From Fimbriiglobus sp043785105 (GTDB lineage: Bacteria > Planctomycetota > Planctomycetia > Gemmatales > Gemmataceae), in contig JAYVXO010000228.1 of NCBI GenBank assembly GCA_043785105.1, forward strand, positions 1 through 64,000: a stretch of 64,000 nt of DNA, written 5' to 3'. The notes beneath the pieces were generated by a model that had not been told where the DNA came from, ran no database searches, and worked only from the letters and a program-made list of their open reading frames with translations. The position numbers and the translations under genes are program-made. Below, in pieces: positions 34,433-43,266 of this stretch (position 1 is the stretch's first letter; every line of letters begins with the position of its first letter).

Positions 34433-36292
34433 TCACGACACCACAATCCCATGCAACGCGCCGCCACGGGCGCACATCGCATCGACCCGTTTCGAGACGG
34501 TCGGGTCTTCGACGAGTGGCGGGGCCATGTGGGGTTTGAGCCGGGCGTCGATCACGAGCGAGCCGCGACAGCCGAAGTGTTTGCGGTGCGTGAATGCGTG
34601 GAGGCCGAGGATATCGGCGGCGGGGTTGGCACGGGTGAACGTGACCCAGAGAAAGTTGTTGACGGTGCGGGACGTGAACTCGGCGTCATCGACGAGGACG
34701 ATCAGCGGGAAGCCGTTGAGGGTTGCGGAGTGGTCGCCCAAGTGTTCGCAAAGCCGCTCGAACTGTGGTTCGTAGTCGCCGGTGTTCGGAAAGCCGGGGT
34801 GCTTCGGACCGCTCACCGCGAGTATTCCGGGCTGCACGATTTTGACATCCGTGAAGCCGTTCGGTAGCTGCAAGTTGGCGGGGAGTTCACGGGCCAACTC
34901 GCGGCGCTTCGGTCCGGCGGCGGCAATGACGACTTTCGACCCGGCGTTCAACCCCTCACCGGCGGAGTAGTCGAGCGTGTCCATCGTGGTGCGGGTGTGG
35001 AAGTGCAAATCGGTCTCCCAATCGACCCGCTCCAGGACGTGCCGCAGGAACGCCGGGATGTCGTGAATGTCTAACTCCGGTTGGTCTTCCTTCGCCACGA
35101 TGAACAGGAACTTGGCGAGCGAAAGTTGCCCTTGCCCGAGAATCGCGTTGGCAATCGTCAGCAACTCCTGCGGTCGGCGTTTCTCCGCATACGGCACGTA
35201 CCGTTCACTGCCGATGGCCAGCAGCAACGGGTGGACGCCAGCCGCATCGACGGCATGAACGGCATGAACACCGGGCAACACCGTCGGGATGACCGGGCCG
35301 GTCAACTCGTGGATAAACTTGCCGAACGAGGTGTCTTCCTGCGGCGGTCGTCCGACCACAGTGAACGGCCAGATCGCGCCGGGGCGGTGATAGACTTTGT
35401 CCACGTGCATGACCGGAAACGGGTGGGACAAGCTGTAATAACCGAGGTGGTCCCCGAACGGCCCCTCCGGTTTAGTCGCGGTCGGGTCGATGGTCCCGGA
35501 GATGACGAAGTCACATTCGGCGGGCATCGGCAACATTCCTCCGGGGTTCACCATTTGCAACCGTCGTCCCCCCAACGCCCCGGTGAACGCGAGTTCCGGC
35601 AAGCCTTCGGGCAACGGCATCACAGCACTCACGGCCAACGCCGGTGGGCCACCCACGAGGACGTTCACCCGCAACAATTCCCCACGGCGACGAGCGGCGG
35701 CATGATGAACGCCGATGCCGCGATGGATTTGGTAGTGCATCCCGACTTCGGTTTCGGGGTCGAAGTCGTTGCCCGAGATTTGCACCCGGTACATCCCGAG
35801 GTTCGATTTCATCCAACCCGGTTTGTCCGGGTCTTCGGTATAGACTTGTGGCAACGTCACGAACGCGCCGCCGTCCATCGGCCAGCACTTCAGTTGCGGA
35901 AGTTTTGGCAGCGGAATCGTGTGCTGAAGAATTGGCCCGGTGCGAGTGAACTTCGGACGCAGTTGCCACAGAATCAACGGCAAGTTCGCGTACCGCCACG
36001 GCTTCTTCAGCGCGGCTTGCGGGTTGGTTTTGAGTTCGACCAGCTTGTGAACATCGTCGAGGGCATCCCGGAATAAGAAGCGTGTGCGTTCCAGGGAACC
36101 AAAAAGGTTGGCGAGCATCGGGAACGCGGTGTCCTTCGGGTTGGTGAACAACACCGCCGGGCCGTTCGCAAGGTAAAGTCGCCGCTGAATCTCGGCCATT
36201 TCTAAGTGCGGATCAATCGGGGCGGCGACGCGCTTCAATTGGCCATGCTTCTCAAGGTCCGCAACGGTCTCGGTCAAATTGCGGTGGCCCAT
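34433..36292 (-). CDS. UbiD-family decarboxylase
   Basis: 619 residues. UbiD enzymes decarboxylate aromatic or unsaturated acids using prenylated FMN. Family features: MGHRNLTETVADLEKHGQLKRV, the MHYQIHRGIGVHHAAARRRGE segment, LAFTGALGGRRLQMVNPGGMLPMPAECDFVISG, then GPFGDHLGYYSLSHPFPVMHVDKV, with the EGPFGDH and E-R-E type residues for prFMN. The C-terminal RTVNNFLWVTFTRANPAADI is also family-like. Substrate unknown; it could serve ubiquinone or menaquinone biosynthesis, or aromatic degradation. The partner UbiX is not in the window. Confidence 0.9.
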   Translation of the reverse strand: MGHRNLTETVADLEKHGQLKRVAAPIDPHLEMAEIQRRLYLANGPAVLFTNPKDTAFPMLANLFGSLERTRFLFRDALDDVHKLVELKTNPQAALKKPWRYANLPLILWQLRPKFTRTGPILQHTIPLPKLPQLKCWPMDGGAFVTLPQVYTEDPDKPGWMKSNLGMYRVQISGNDFDPETEVGMHYQIHRGIGVHHAAARRRGELLRVNVLVGGPPALAVSAVMPLPEGLPELAFTGALGGRRLQMVNPGGMLPMPAECDFVISGTIDPTATKPEGPFGDHLGYYSLSHPFPVMHVDKVYHRPGAIWPFTVVGRPPQEDTSFGKFIHELTGPVIPTVLPGVHAVHAVDAAGVHPLLLAIGSERYVPYAEKRRPQELLTIANAILGQGQLSLAKFLFIVAKEDQPELDIHDIPAFLRHVLERVDWETDLHFHTRTTMDTLDYSAGEGLNAGSKVVIAAAGPKRRELARELPANLQLPNGFTDVKIVQPGILAVSGPKHPGFPNTGDYEPQFERLCEHLGDHSATLNGFPLIVLVDDAEFTSRTVNNFLWVTFTRANPAADILGLHAFTHRKHFGCRGSLVIDARLKPHMAPPLVEDPTVSKRVDAMCARGGALHGIVVS

Positions 36293-36444
36293 GAAGAACG
36301 TCCTATCGTTGTCGCCCCGAGCACGTCACGTGACAGGCTCGACTCATTTCCCGATTCAAGAACCGTTGGTCACCGTTCGAGAATAACACACCGCCATCCG
36401 TTAGCCGAACGGAAGCAACACTTTCCGTGGAGAACGGAACGAGG

Positions 36445-36685
36445 GAGGGTGGCAGTTTTGCTAATGGAATTTTGTCTATCTATCTTTCGTTTTCTACCCC
36501 ATCGGGGTTGTTCCATTAGCCCAGGGTTGCGGACCGCAGGTCCGTTACCCTGGGACGCTTCCGCCCTGGGATGCGGGTTCCCAGGGCGGAAGCGTCCCAG
36601 GGTTTCACCCTGGGCTAATGGAACAACCCCGTTGGGGTTGAAAACTTAGATCAATACACAAACTTCCACCAACTAATGTGACGCT
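36445..36685. repeat. Intergenic repeat element, same family as at 7.0-7.3 kb
   Basis: In the 602-bp gap 36293-36894. Arms CGGGGTTGTTCCATTAGCCC (36503-36526) and its complement ending 36631 are a perfect 24-bp inverted repeat, flanked by GTTTTCT / GAAAAC and by ACAAACTTCCACCAAC (right, about 36659) and a degenerate GGGTGGCAGTTTTG (left, about 36448). The interior carries the usual CCCAGGGCGG units. Between 36710 and 36765 there is a CTCCGTGGCTCTCCGTG repeat. Nothing gene-like is seen. Confidence 0.75.
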
Positions 36686-36894
36686 TGCCCGAGGAAACCA
36701 ATTCAAATTCCTATGGTTTTCTCCGTGGCTCTCCGTGCCCTCCGTGGTGAATAATTCTAACTTACCCGCATAGAATCTGGCTGTCCCCGCGTGGTCACTT
36801 CCCGAAACTGCACTGGGCGATTGGGTGTTGGGGAAATAGTGTTGCAGACGGGGCAACTGCCCACACACATCACCGTTCCAAAGGAGCATTCGAG

Positions 36895-37314
36895 ATGATC
36901 CGGTTCACCATGAGTCTGTTGGCGATCACCGTCGCCGGGTTCTTTGGCGTCATGCAGGCGGATGATAAGAAGGACGAACAGCCGCTGAAAGGCAGTTGGG
37001 TCCGGACGGCCGAAGACCTAGAGATTGGCTTCCAATTCAAAACCAAAGACGAACTGATCGTGACCGCCAAGCACGGCGACAACGGCGTCACCATCACCTG
37101 CAAGTACACCGTGAAAGACGGCCACGTGTCCGCCGAAGTCACCGAGGTCAAGGAACAGGGTGAGTTCCCCGCCAAGCCGCCGAAGGGCTACAAGATGAAG
37201 TTCAAGTTCACGGTCGAGAAAGACACCGCCAAGCTCAGCGACTACGAAGCCGACAACGCGGAGCAAGTGAAGCCGATTATCGAAGGCGACTACAAGTCGA
37301 AGAAGTCGGACTGA
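36895..37314 (+). CDS. Secreted small beta-barrel protein
   Basis: 139 residues with a signal (MIRFTMSLLAITVAGFFGVMQA). The body (LKGSWVRTAEDLEIGFQFKTKDELIVTAKHGDNGVTITCKYTVKDGHVSAEVTEV) has alternating charged/hydrophobic strands, as in planctomycete TIGR03066-like proteins. A run of Lys near the C-terminus (GDYKSKKSD) is notable. AAAGGAG precedes ATG 36895. The function is unknown and there is no enzyme motif. A palindromic terminator follows. Confidence 0.75.
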   Translation: MIRFTMSLLAITVAGFFGVMQADDKKDEQPLKGSWVRTAEDLEIGFQFKTKDELIVTAKHGDNGVTITCKYTVKDGHVSAEVTEVKEQGEFPAKPPKGYKMKFKFTVEKDTAKLSDYEADNAEQVKPIIEGDYKSKKSD

Positions 37315-37336
37315 TCGTTCAAGTGCCTATCAGCAG

Positions 37337-37368
37337 AAAGCCCACGCATCATGATGCGTGGGCTTTTG
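37337..37368 (+). terminator. Palindromic terminator
   Basis: Perfect palindrome with arms AAAGCCCACGCATC / GATGCGTGGGCTTT followed by TT, 22 nt after the stop at 37314. Confidence 0.85.
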
Positions 37369-37415
37369 TCGTTGTCGAGCAATTCCCAACCCGGTAATCG
37401 CTCGACTTTTTTTGG

Positions 37416-38123
37416 TTAGCGAAGGCGGCTGAAGCGAAGCGCGAGTGTTAGTACGCCCGACAATGCAAGAATCAGTGAGGGGGGAACCGGAACAGCTACT
37501 GGACCATTCGAGAGAATTGTTGCTCCTGCCAGAAATGCCTCCCCTTGGGGGATGCCAGCGTTTGTGCCATAGAAGTTGATTCCCGTCAGAGTTTGTGTTG
37601 CGAAAATGGCAGGCAAGTTAAAGGTTTGGCGGTCCAGTCGGACATCCCCGTTGAAATTGGCTGTAACGATTGTTGGATCGGTCACGATGTTGTTGAAAGC
37701 GCTATTGAAGTGATCTCGAACGTTAGTACCTTCAACCAAGTTGAAAGTTGCGAACGCGCCGCCGGTACCAATGAAATCAATTTGTCCGATTAGTGAACCA
37801 AAGGATCCGTAACCAGAATTGATGAGTGTGTAGACCGCAGTTGCACCCAAGACGTTGGTCGGGATCGAAAACAGGGAATTGCCGGCAGGGCTTTGGATCG
37901 CACCCAGTGTGTTTGGATTTCCAGCAAACTGCTCCAGCGCAAATGGCACTCCACCAACTGTTAAGTTCGAGAGGGCACTGGGATAGTTAGAACCATTGCT
38001 GTATGTGCGTATGTCAGCATTTGTCTGATTACCGATCACTACTGATGTGAAGGCAGCAAATGTGTTGTCGGGAGTGCCCAAAATGAGCACTGCCACACAT
38101 CCTAGGATCATTAAAAATCTCAT
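37416..38123 (-). CDS. PEP-CTERM-type exported protein
   Basis: 235 residues from ATG 38123 (MRFLMILGCVAVLILGTPDNTFAAF, a signal peptide). The C-terminus VAVPVPPSLILALSGVLTLALRFSRLR is a short variant of the PEP-CTERM sorting tail: PVP-type motif, a hydrophobic segment and terminal Arg. The body is Asn/Thr/Gly-rich and beta-strand-like. PEP-CTERM proteins are processed by exosortase and presented at the surface or in exopolysaccharide. The gene is low-GC and sits in a low-GC stretch. No exosortase lies nearby. Confidence 0.82.
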   Translation of the reverse strand: MRFLMILGCVAVLILGTPDNTFAAFTSVVIGNQTNADIRTYSNGSNYPSALSNLTVGGVPFALEQFAGNPNTLGAIQSPAGNSLFSIPTNVLGATAVYTLINSGYGSFGSLIGQIDFIGTGGAFATFNLVEGTNVRDHFNSAFNNIVTDPTIVTANFNGDVRLDRQTFNLPAIFATQTLTGINFYGTNAGIPQGEAFLAGATILSNGPVAVPVPPSLILALSGVLTLALRFSRLR

Positions 38124-38135
38124 CACGGTCTCCAT

Positions 38136-38413
38136 GTGGATTCGCAGGATACTTGCACAGAATTCAAGGCAAACTACGCTGGGCTGAAGTTTGCGTCAAG
38201 CGAAATTTTAACATTCATAGCAGAAGAATGGAAGAAATGGGATGCAGTCAGGCTGGATGTCAACAAATATCAACAGGTGACGGTAGAATGTTGTCGAAAG
38301 TTAACATCTTCTATGCTGAATGTCAACACATGTGAGGTCGATGTCAGCCAGTCCAACTGAATATTGCCGTGTGATATGTCACGAATGCAGTGATTTCTAT
38401 GTAGCTCGTTCAC
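38136..38413. other. Low-GC intergenic stretch, no gene supported
   Basis: Between the PEP-CTERM protein gene and the permease gene. It has an AT-rich sequence and two short overlapping open frames with no recognisable domain or ribosome-binding site. It probably carries the promoter of the PEP-CTERM gene. No element is identified. Confidence 0.5.
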
Positions 38414-39601
38414 CTAAAACAAATCGGCGGGGTCGGCGTTCTTCACCTTTCGCACCGCGATCAGCCCGGACCCGACGCACATGCCGACGGTGAGTAGGAA
38501 CACCAGGACCATGCGGTCGGGGGTCATCGTGACCGGGAGGTGGGCGGCGGATTTGGTCACTTCGTAGAGACCCAGTGCCGCGATGAACCCCCCGAGGTAG
38601 CCCGCGATCGACAAGAACAATGCTTGCCAAACCACGATCCAAAACAGGTAGCCGAACCGATAGCCCATTGCCTTCAGCGTGGCGTACTCGGGCAGGTGCT
38701 TCTTGATGTCCGCCACCATCATTTGGTAGACGAAAATCGCCCCGACCATGAGCGCGAGTAGCACGCCGAAGTAGAAGAACTTCCCCACGGCGGTTTTCGA
38801 CACCCAGTACGTTTGCTCCTGGGTGTTGATCTGGTCGCGGGTGTACACCAGCACGTCGGCGGGTAGGTTCGCCCGCAACCGTGCCGCCGCAACATTCGGG
38901 TCTTCACCGGGCCGAAGTTTTACGAGGCCGAACGTCACATCGCGTGGCGAGCGGGCCGTGAGGTTGGCGAACGTCTCTTCGTTCGCCAACAGCAACCCGG
39001 TGTAACTGAAGCCGGTGCCGAGTTCAAAGTACCCCGCCAACTCCACGCGCTGGCCGTTGAACTCCGTGGTGGTGCCCGGTGGCATCACGTTCGGGTCGCC
39101 GAAGTCGGGGCGGGAACGGCGATCCAACATCACGGTATCGAGGCGCGACAACGCGGAGCGGGCGGCGTCCCGGTCGGTGGCGGTTGCAAAAACGCCACGA
39201 TTCTGCGGCAAAAAGATCGCATCGAAGTCGGCGGGGTTTGCGCTGAGTATCACAATCGCCCAGCGCTTGCCGCCGCGAACCGGGTCGGTCGTCGGGTTCC
39301 GCCACAAGCCTTGCGCGGTCGAGAACGGTAGCACGTCTGCCACGCCTTCAATGGCTCGCGCTTGGGCCAGCCGCGTTCGGGTCACGCTACCGGGGCGGCT
39401 GAAGTCGAGGTATTCACTGGACGTGATGAGGAGATCGAAGTTGAGTCGGTCGTAAAGCAACGTTGCGGTGTTTTGCGTGGCACCCAGGAAGCCGAGCTGC
39501 ATGAAGATCAGCACGACCGCGAACGCCGCCCCGGTGACCGACACCGCCGAACGGCCGCGGTCGTGAAACAGGTTCGACAGGGCGAGGCGGTAGGAAGTCA
39601 T
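38414..39601 (-). CDS. ABC transporter permease (DevC-like)
   Basis: 395 residues. N-terminal LALSNLFHDRGRSAVSVTGAAFAVVLIFMQLGFLGATQNTA is the first membrane segment of the MacB/DevC family; the periplasmic part follows, then three membrane segments (FGVLLALMVGAIFVYQMMVADIKKHLPEYATLKAMGY, LFWIVVWQALFLSIAGYLGGFIAALGL, MVLVFLLTVGMCVGSGLIAVRKV). The loop EYATLKAMGY is family-typical. It overlaps the upstream DevB-like gene in an ATGA. The ATPase (DevA) expected in such a system is not adjacent. Confidence 0.9.
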   Translation of the reverse strand: MTSYRLALSNLFHDRGRSAVSVTGAAFAVVLIFMQLGFLGATQNTATLLYDRLNFDLLITSSEYLDFSRPGSVTRTRLAQARAIEGVADVLPFSTAQGLWRNPTTDPVRGGKRWAIVILSANPADFDAIFLPQNRGVFATATDRDAARSALSRLDTVMLDRRSRPDFGDPNVMPPGTTTEFNGQRVELAGYFELGTGFSYTGLLLANEETFANLTARSPRDVTFGLVKLRPGEDPNVAAARLRANLPADVLVYTRDQINTQEQTYWVSKTAVGKFFYFGVLLALMVGAIFVYQMMVADIKKHLPEYATLKAMGYRFGYLFWIVVWQALFLSIAGYLGGFIAALGLYEVTKSAAHLPVTMTPDRMVLVFLLTVGMCVGSGLIAVRKVKNADPADLF

Positions 39602-40827
39602 TTCGGCGGCAAGAATCGGGCACGAACTTGCAGGCCAATGAAGTCGGCCACGAGCTTCGACGATTCCGAATCGAGACGGACTTCCACTTCGACAACCCGC
39701 CGGTCCGCATCTTCACGCGGCCCGAGGGCGAATACGGTGTTCTTCGCAATCATCGGCGCGACCTGGGCAAGCGTGACGGTCCCCTTCAGCGGCTTCGCGG
39801 GGGTGGCGGAATCCAGTACCCGCGCCTCGATCTCCACGCCCACGGATTTTGTGCCACCGGCCAACCACTCGCGCAACTGGGCCACGTCGGTTTCGTACAC
39901 TTCGGCGATCACATTCATCATGCTGGTGTCGGCGATTTGCAACAGCGGCATCGTGGTGATCGTGTCACCGGGGTGCGTGGCCAGCTTGACGATGCGCCCC
40001 GCGATCGGCGCCTGCACGACGGCGTCCGCGAGTTTCTGCTTCGCCACTTCACGACTAGCCCGGAGCGAGTCGGACGGAATTTGTGCCAGCGCCCGATCGG
40101 TTTCGGCGCTGAGGGTGTCTCGCTTGGCTTTCGCGGTCGCTTCAGCGGCGGTCTGTTGGTCGGCGGCTTTCACCTTCTGGATGCGAATGGCGTCGAGTTC
40201 GGTTTTCGCTTGCGCTGAGAGCAATTTCAACTGCCCCAACTCTTGGTCCGAAACCGGCACGCCTTCGGATTTCACTTTCTCAAGCCGTGCCAACTCGGTC
40301 GCCGCGCGCCCTTCTTGTAGGGTGCTGGCCGCCAGTTTCGCATCCAGAATGGCAAGGTCGGATTCGAGTTTTGCCCGCGCTTGGTTGATCTCGGCAGTCA
40401 GGTCCGCCACCTTCGCATCACGGGATTTCAAAACCGCTGTGCGCGCCGCTTCGGACTCTCGAAGCTGTGCGTCCAGGGCATCGGCGGAGAGTTTGCGTTC
40501 CGCTTCCCCGGCCAGTGACACCAGCTTGTCACCGGCTTTCACTTGCGAGCCGACTGCTACTTTCACGTCCGTGATCCGGTCACCCGGCGGCCCAAAGATG
40601 TTCAACACACCACTGACGGGTTGCACCCGCCCGAGCGCGTTAATTTCCTTCGCCGAGTACCCCGCACCGAGGGTGGGACTTGAGTTGTTCGTGGCGGGTG
40701 TGGTAGGCTTGAAGTAAGCGAAGTACGCGACTCCACCCGTCAGCGCCGCGTTCACGAGCAGGCTAACGGTCAACGCCAAACTGACGCGACCGGACCGACG
40801 GTAACGGAATCGAACAGACCGAGTCAC
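39598..40827 (-). CDS. Periplasmic adaptor subunit (DevB/HlyD-like)
   Basis: 409 residues from GTG 40827 (VTRSVRFRYRRSGRVSLALTVSLLVNAA), chosen because GAAGGG sits upstream; ATG 40908 or 40875 are alternatives. One membrane anchor (LALTVSLLVNAALTGGVAYF), then a lipoyl-like beta motif (PPGDRITDVKVAVGSQVKAGDKLVSLAG), a long coiled-coil hairpin (KLSADALDAQLRESEAARTAVLKSR ... LARLEKVKSEGVPVSDQEL) and a second beta part (VVQAPIAGRIVKLATHPGDTI). It links the permease to an outer-membrane channel for export. The gene runs into the DevC-like permease. Confidence 0.85.
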   Translation of the reverse strand: MTRSVRFRYRRSGRVSLALTVSLLVNAALTGGVAYFAYFKPTTPATNNSSPTLGAGYSAKEINALGRVQPVSGVLNIFGPPGDRITDVKVAVGSQVKAGDKLVSLAGEAERKLSADALDAQLRESEAARTAVLKSRDAKVADLTAEINQARAKLESDLAILDAKLAASTLQEGRAATELARLEKVKSEGVPVSDQELGQLKLLSAQAKTELDAIRIQKVKAADQQTAAEATAKAKRDTLSAETDRALAQIPSDSLRASREVAKQKLADAVVQAPIAGRIVKLATHPGDTITTMPLLQIADTSMMNVIAEVYETDVAQLREWLAGGTKSVGVEIEARVLDSATPAKPLKGTVTLAQVAPMIAKNTVFALGPREDADRRVVEVEVRLDSESSKLVADFIGLQVRARFLPPK

Positions 40828-40976
40828 CAGAACTTCCCTTCGATCAGGTTCAACGGTCGTGATGCAGTTTAGCATTGGTATCAAATCGGTCGATGGCGCA
40901 GGTTCCATGATGAAATGATTATAAACTGTGGCCAATCTGGCCGATAAATGTTCGGCAGCTTTGATGCGAGGTAACT

Positions 40977-41738
40977 ATGCGGTTGCAAGTGGTGACGGGT
41001 TCGGCGCGCTGTCCGGGGCACCCGCTTTCGTGTTTGCTGATTGACGATCGCGTTGCCGTGGATGCGGGGGCGTTGGGGTGGTTTGCGCCGCCGGAAACGC
41101 AGGCGTTGATCCAACATGTTTTGCTCACGCATAGCCACATCGACCACACCGCCGGGCTGCCGATTTTCCTGGATAACGTTTACGGGTTGTCGGCGGAGAT
41201 TCCGACGGTCTACGGAACCGATGCCACCCTTGATGTTCTTCAGAGCCACGTCTTCAACAACCACGTAATGCCGGATTTCGTCGATCTGTCGAAGACGATG
41301 GCGCCGTTTCTTCGACTGCACCCGATTGCGGTGGGCGTGCCGTTCGCCTTCGATCATTACACCGTCACTGCGTTCGCCGTGGATCACACGGTGCCGACTG
41401 TGGCGTACTTAATCGACGATGGCCACGTGGCCGTGGCCATCGTGACGGATACGGCACCAGTTCCGGAATTACTTATGCAGTTGATGAAACGACCACGGCT
41501 CAAAGCCGTCTGTTTAGAAGTGTCGTTCCCGAATTCGCAGGCGGCACTGGCCGCGATCACCAAGCACCACACCACGCAACAGTTTCTCGATGCGATTGCA
41601 ATGGTGCCTGCCAACGTGTCGGTCTTCGCCATCCACATTAAATCCCGCTACTACACAGAAGTGTGCCGCGAAATCCAAGCCGCCAATCGACCCAATGTCC
41701 GCATCGCGGAACCGGGGCTGGTCTTGGAATTGAACTGA
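40977..41738 (+). CDS. MBL-fold metallohydrolase (class II cAMP phosphodiesterase-like)
   Basis: 253 residues. The HSHIDHTAG motif (about residues 51-58) is the metal-binding site of the metallo-beta-lactamase fold, and HNHVMPDF, FAVDHTVPTVAYLIDDG and VTDTAPVPEL supply further metal-binding His/Asp. The pattern with CPG HPLSCLLIDDRVAVDAGALGW and LEVSFPNSQAALA resembles yeast-type PDE class II or metal-dependent hydrolases. The substrate is not known. It is divergent from the DevB-like gene, and its stop nearly abuts that of the following convergent gene. Confidence 0.8.
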   Translation: MRLQVVTGSARCPGHPLSCLLIDDRVAVDAGALGWFAPPETQALIQHVLLTHSHIDHTAGLPIFLDNVYGLSAEIPTVYGTDATLDVLQSHVFNNHVMPDFVDLSKTMAPFLRLHPIAVGVPFAFDHYTVTAFAVDHTVPTVAYLIDDGHVAVAIVTDTAPVPELLMQLMKRPRLKAVCLEVSFPNSQAALAAITKHHTTQQFLDAIAMVPANVSVFAIHIKSRYYTEVCREIQAANRPNVRIAEPGLVLELN

Positions 41739-41740
41739 CA

Positions 41741-43192
41741 TCATTCCACCACACGCCCCGCATCCAGGCGGAGTACGTGCTGGACACGACTCGGCACCTC
41801 CTCGGCGTGATGGCTTACGAAGATGAGCGATTGCTTCGCCGTCAAGTTGGTGTCGAGCCAGGTCTTGGCGTGTTCGATTGCGCCACGGTCTAGCCCCTGG
41901 AATGGCTCGTCGAGGATCAACACCTCCGGCGTTTTCACGAGTGCCCGGACTAACAACACGAGGCGTTGTTGCCCGGTTGATAGTCGGGCGAACGGGCGGG
42001 TAGCAATTCCAGAAAGTTCAAACTCGGCGAACAATCGCCGCACGCCGTCCAGTTGCTCCGGCGTGGTGCCGCGATACGCCATCACGTCGTGGTAACCCGT
42101 TGCGGCGGTGTGGAGTGCGTTAAGCGGTTCCTGGAAATAGAGGTGCAGTTCCGGAGAGACCAACCCGATCCGCCGCTTCACGTCCCAGATACTTTCCCCG
42201 GTGCCACGCTGTTGGCCGAAGACTCGCACGACGTTGTTGTAAGCCTGCGGATGATCGCCACAGACCAAGCTCAGAAGCGTCGTCTTGCCCGAACCATTGG
42301 CCCCGAGCAACGCCCAGCGTTCGCCAGCCCGCACCGTCCACGAGACGTGATCCAAGACCGCGTGACCGCCGTATTTCACGGTCACATTCTGCAACTCCAG
42401 GATCGGTTCGCCACGGATTTCCGGACTGGCTTGCGGGTGGGAGGTGCCAGAAATCGGGCTGGGCTTGGGAGGTTGATACCCGCTTGCCAACCCGGACCAT
42501 CGCGGTGTCATCGCGGCCAATTCCATCACGTGTGTGATCCACGGCGGGATCAACTCCGGGCGGGTAATGAGGATCAATCTCGTTCCGCTCGAAGCCAGGT
42601 CGCCCAGGAGACGTGCCACTTCTTCCCGCCCGTGTACATCCAGGCCCATGAACGGCTCGTCGAGAATCAGTACCTCCGGATGCGTCAGCAAAGCGCGTGC
42701 AATGCGAGATCGTCGAACCTGCCCGTTCGACAATGTGATGAAGGAGGCGGCGAGCAAACGGGAGATCCCAAGCCGACGGGTCACGGCTGCGAAATGCGGT
42801 TCGTCAATCGTCAGCCCTTTTCGCAGATACACGTCCAGTCGGATTTCTTCGAGCGGATCGCTGAAGTTGTACCGTTCCTGATAGTAGTGCTGGCGGTAGG
42901 AGAAGAGGCGAGATTCCTCCTTGAACGACACGAGGCGAATTGCGTCGCTGGGAAGAATCGCGTCTCGCCCTCTGGCCCGGAGGTGTTCAAGAATCGGCCA
43001 CGTCACCACACCACGACGAACGGGATGCCGCCCCAACAACACCTCCGCGAACGTCGTTTTCCCGGACCCTACCCCGCCCACGATCGCCCAGGTCTCGCCA
43101 TCTCGTAGTTCCCAGTTCAAATTCTGGAACGCGATCTCGCCGCCAGGTCGCGTGATGGTCGTGTCCTGGATGCGGATGAGTTCAAGTGACAT
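41741..43192 (-). CDS. ModF-like ABC ATP-binding protein with two ATPase domains
   Basis: 483 residues from ATG 43192 (MSLELIRIQDTTITR). Two complete ATPase cassettes: the first with Walker A GGVGSGKTT (about 39-47), signature LSNGQVRRSRIARALL and Walker B VLILDEPFMGLD; the second with GANGSGKTT (about 297-305), signature LSTGQQRLVLLVRALV and VLILDEPFQGLD. Length and order match ModF/PhrA-type proteins without membrane domains. Its role is uncertain (molybdate-linked or DNA repair-like) and no permease is adjacent. Confidence 0.85.
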   Translation of the reverse strand: MSLELIRIQDTTITRPGGEIAFQNLNWELRDGETWAIVGGVGSGKTTFAEVLLGRHPVRRGVVTWPILEHLRARGRDAILPSDAIRLVSFKEESRLFSYRQHYYQERYNFSDPLEEIRLDVYLRKGLTIDEPHFAAVTRRLGISRLLAASFITLSNGQVRRSRIARALLTHPEVLILDEPFMGLDVHGREEVARLLGDLASSGTRLILITRPELIPPWITHVMELAAMTPRWSGLASGYQPPKPSPISGTSHPQASPEIRGEPILELQNVTVKYGGHAVLDHVSWTVRAGERWALLGANGSGKTTLLSLVCGDHPQAYNNVVRVFGQQRGTGESIWDVKRRIGLVSPELHLYFQEPLNALHTAATGYHDVMAYRGTTPEQLDGVRRLFAEFELSGIATRPFARLSTGQQRLVLLVRALVKTPEVLILDEPFQGLDRGAIEHAKTWLDTNLTAKQSLIFVSHHAEEVPSRVQHVLRLDAGRVVE

Positions 43193-43206
43193 ATGGTGGT
43201 CCAGGA

Positions 43207-43246
43207 ACAAGAGGAAGGCCACGCACTGGCGTGGCCTTCCTCTTGT
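43207..43246. terminator. Hairpin between the giant surface gene and the ATPase gene
   Basis: 18-bp perfect stem ACAAGAGGAAGGCCACGC / GCGTGGCCTTCCTCTTGT with loop ACTG. It lies after the minus-strand gene that ends at 43267 and just before the start of the next, so it could end the surface-gene transcript. The T tract on the minus strand is short. Confidence 0.65.
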
Positions 43247-43266
43247 TTTATAGACTCGATTCCAGA

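Noticed and set aside
36700..36770. CTCCGTGGCTCTCCGTG element as a regulatory site
   Set aside because: It looks like a common interspersed intergenic phrase and shows no spacing to a promoter.
38136..38360. Small plus-strand ORFs between the PEP-CTERM and permease genes
   Set aside because: Low-GC, no RBS, no domain; two overlapping frames give unrelated peptides.
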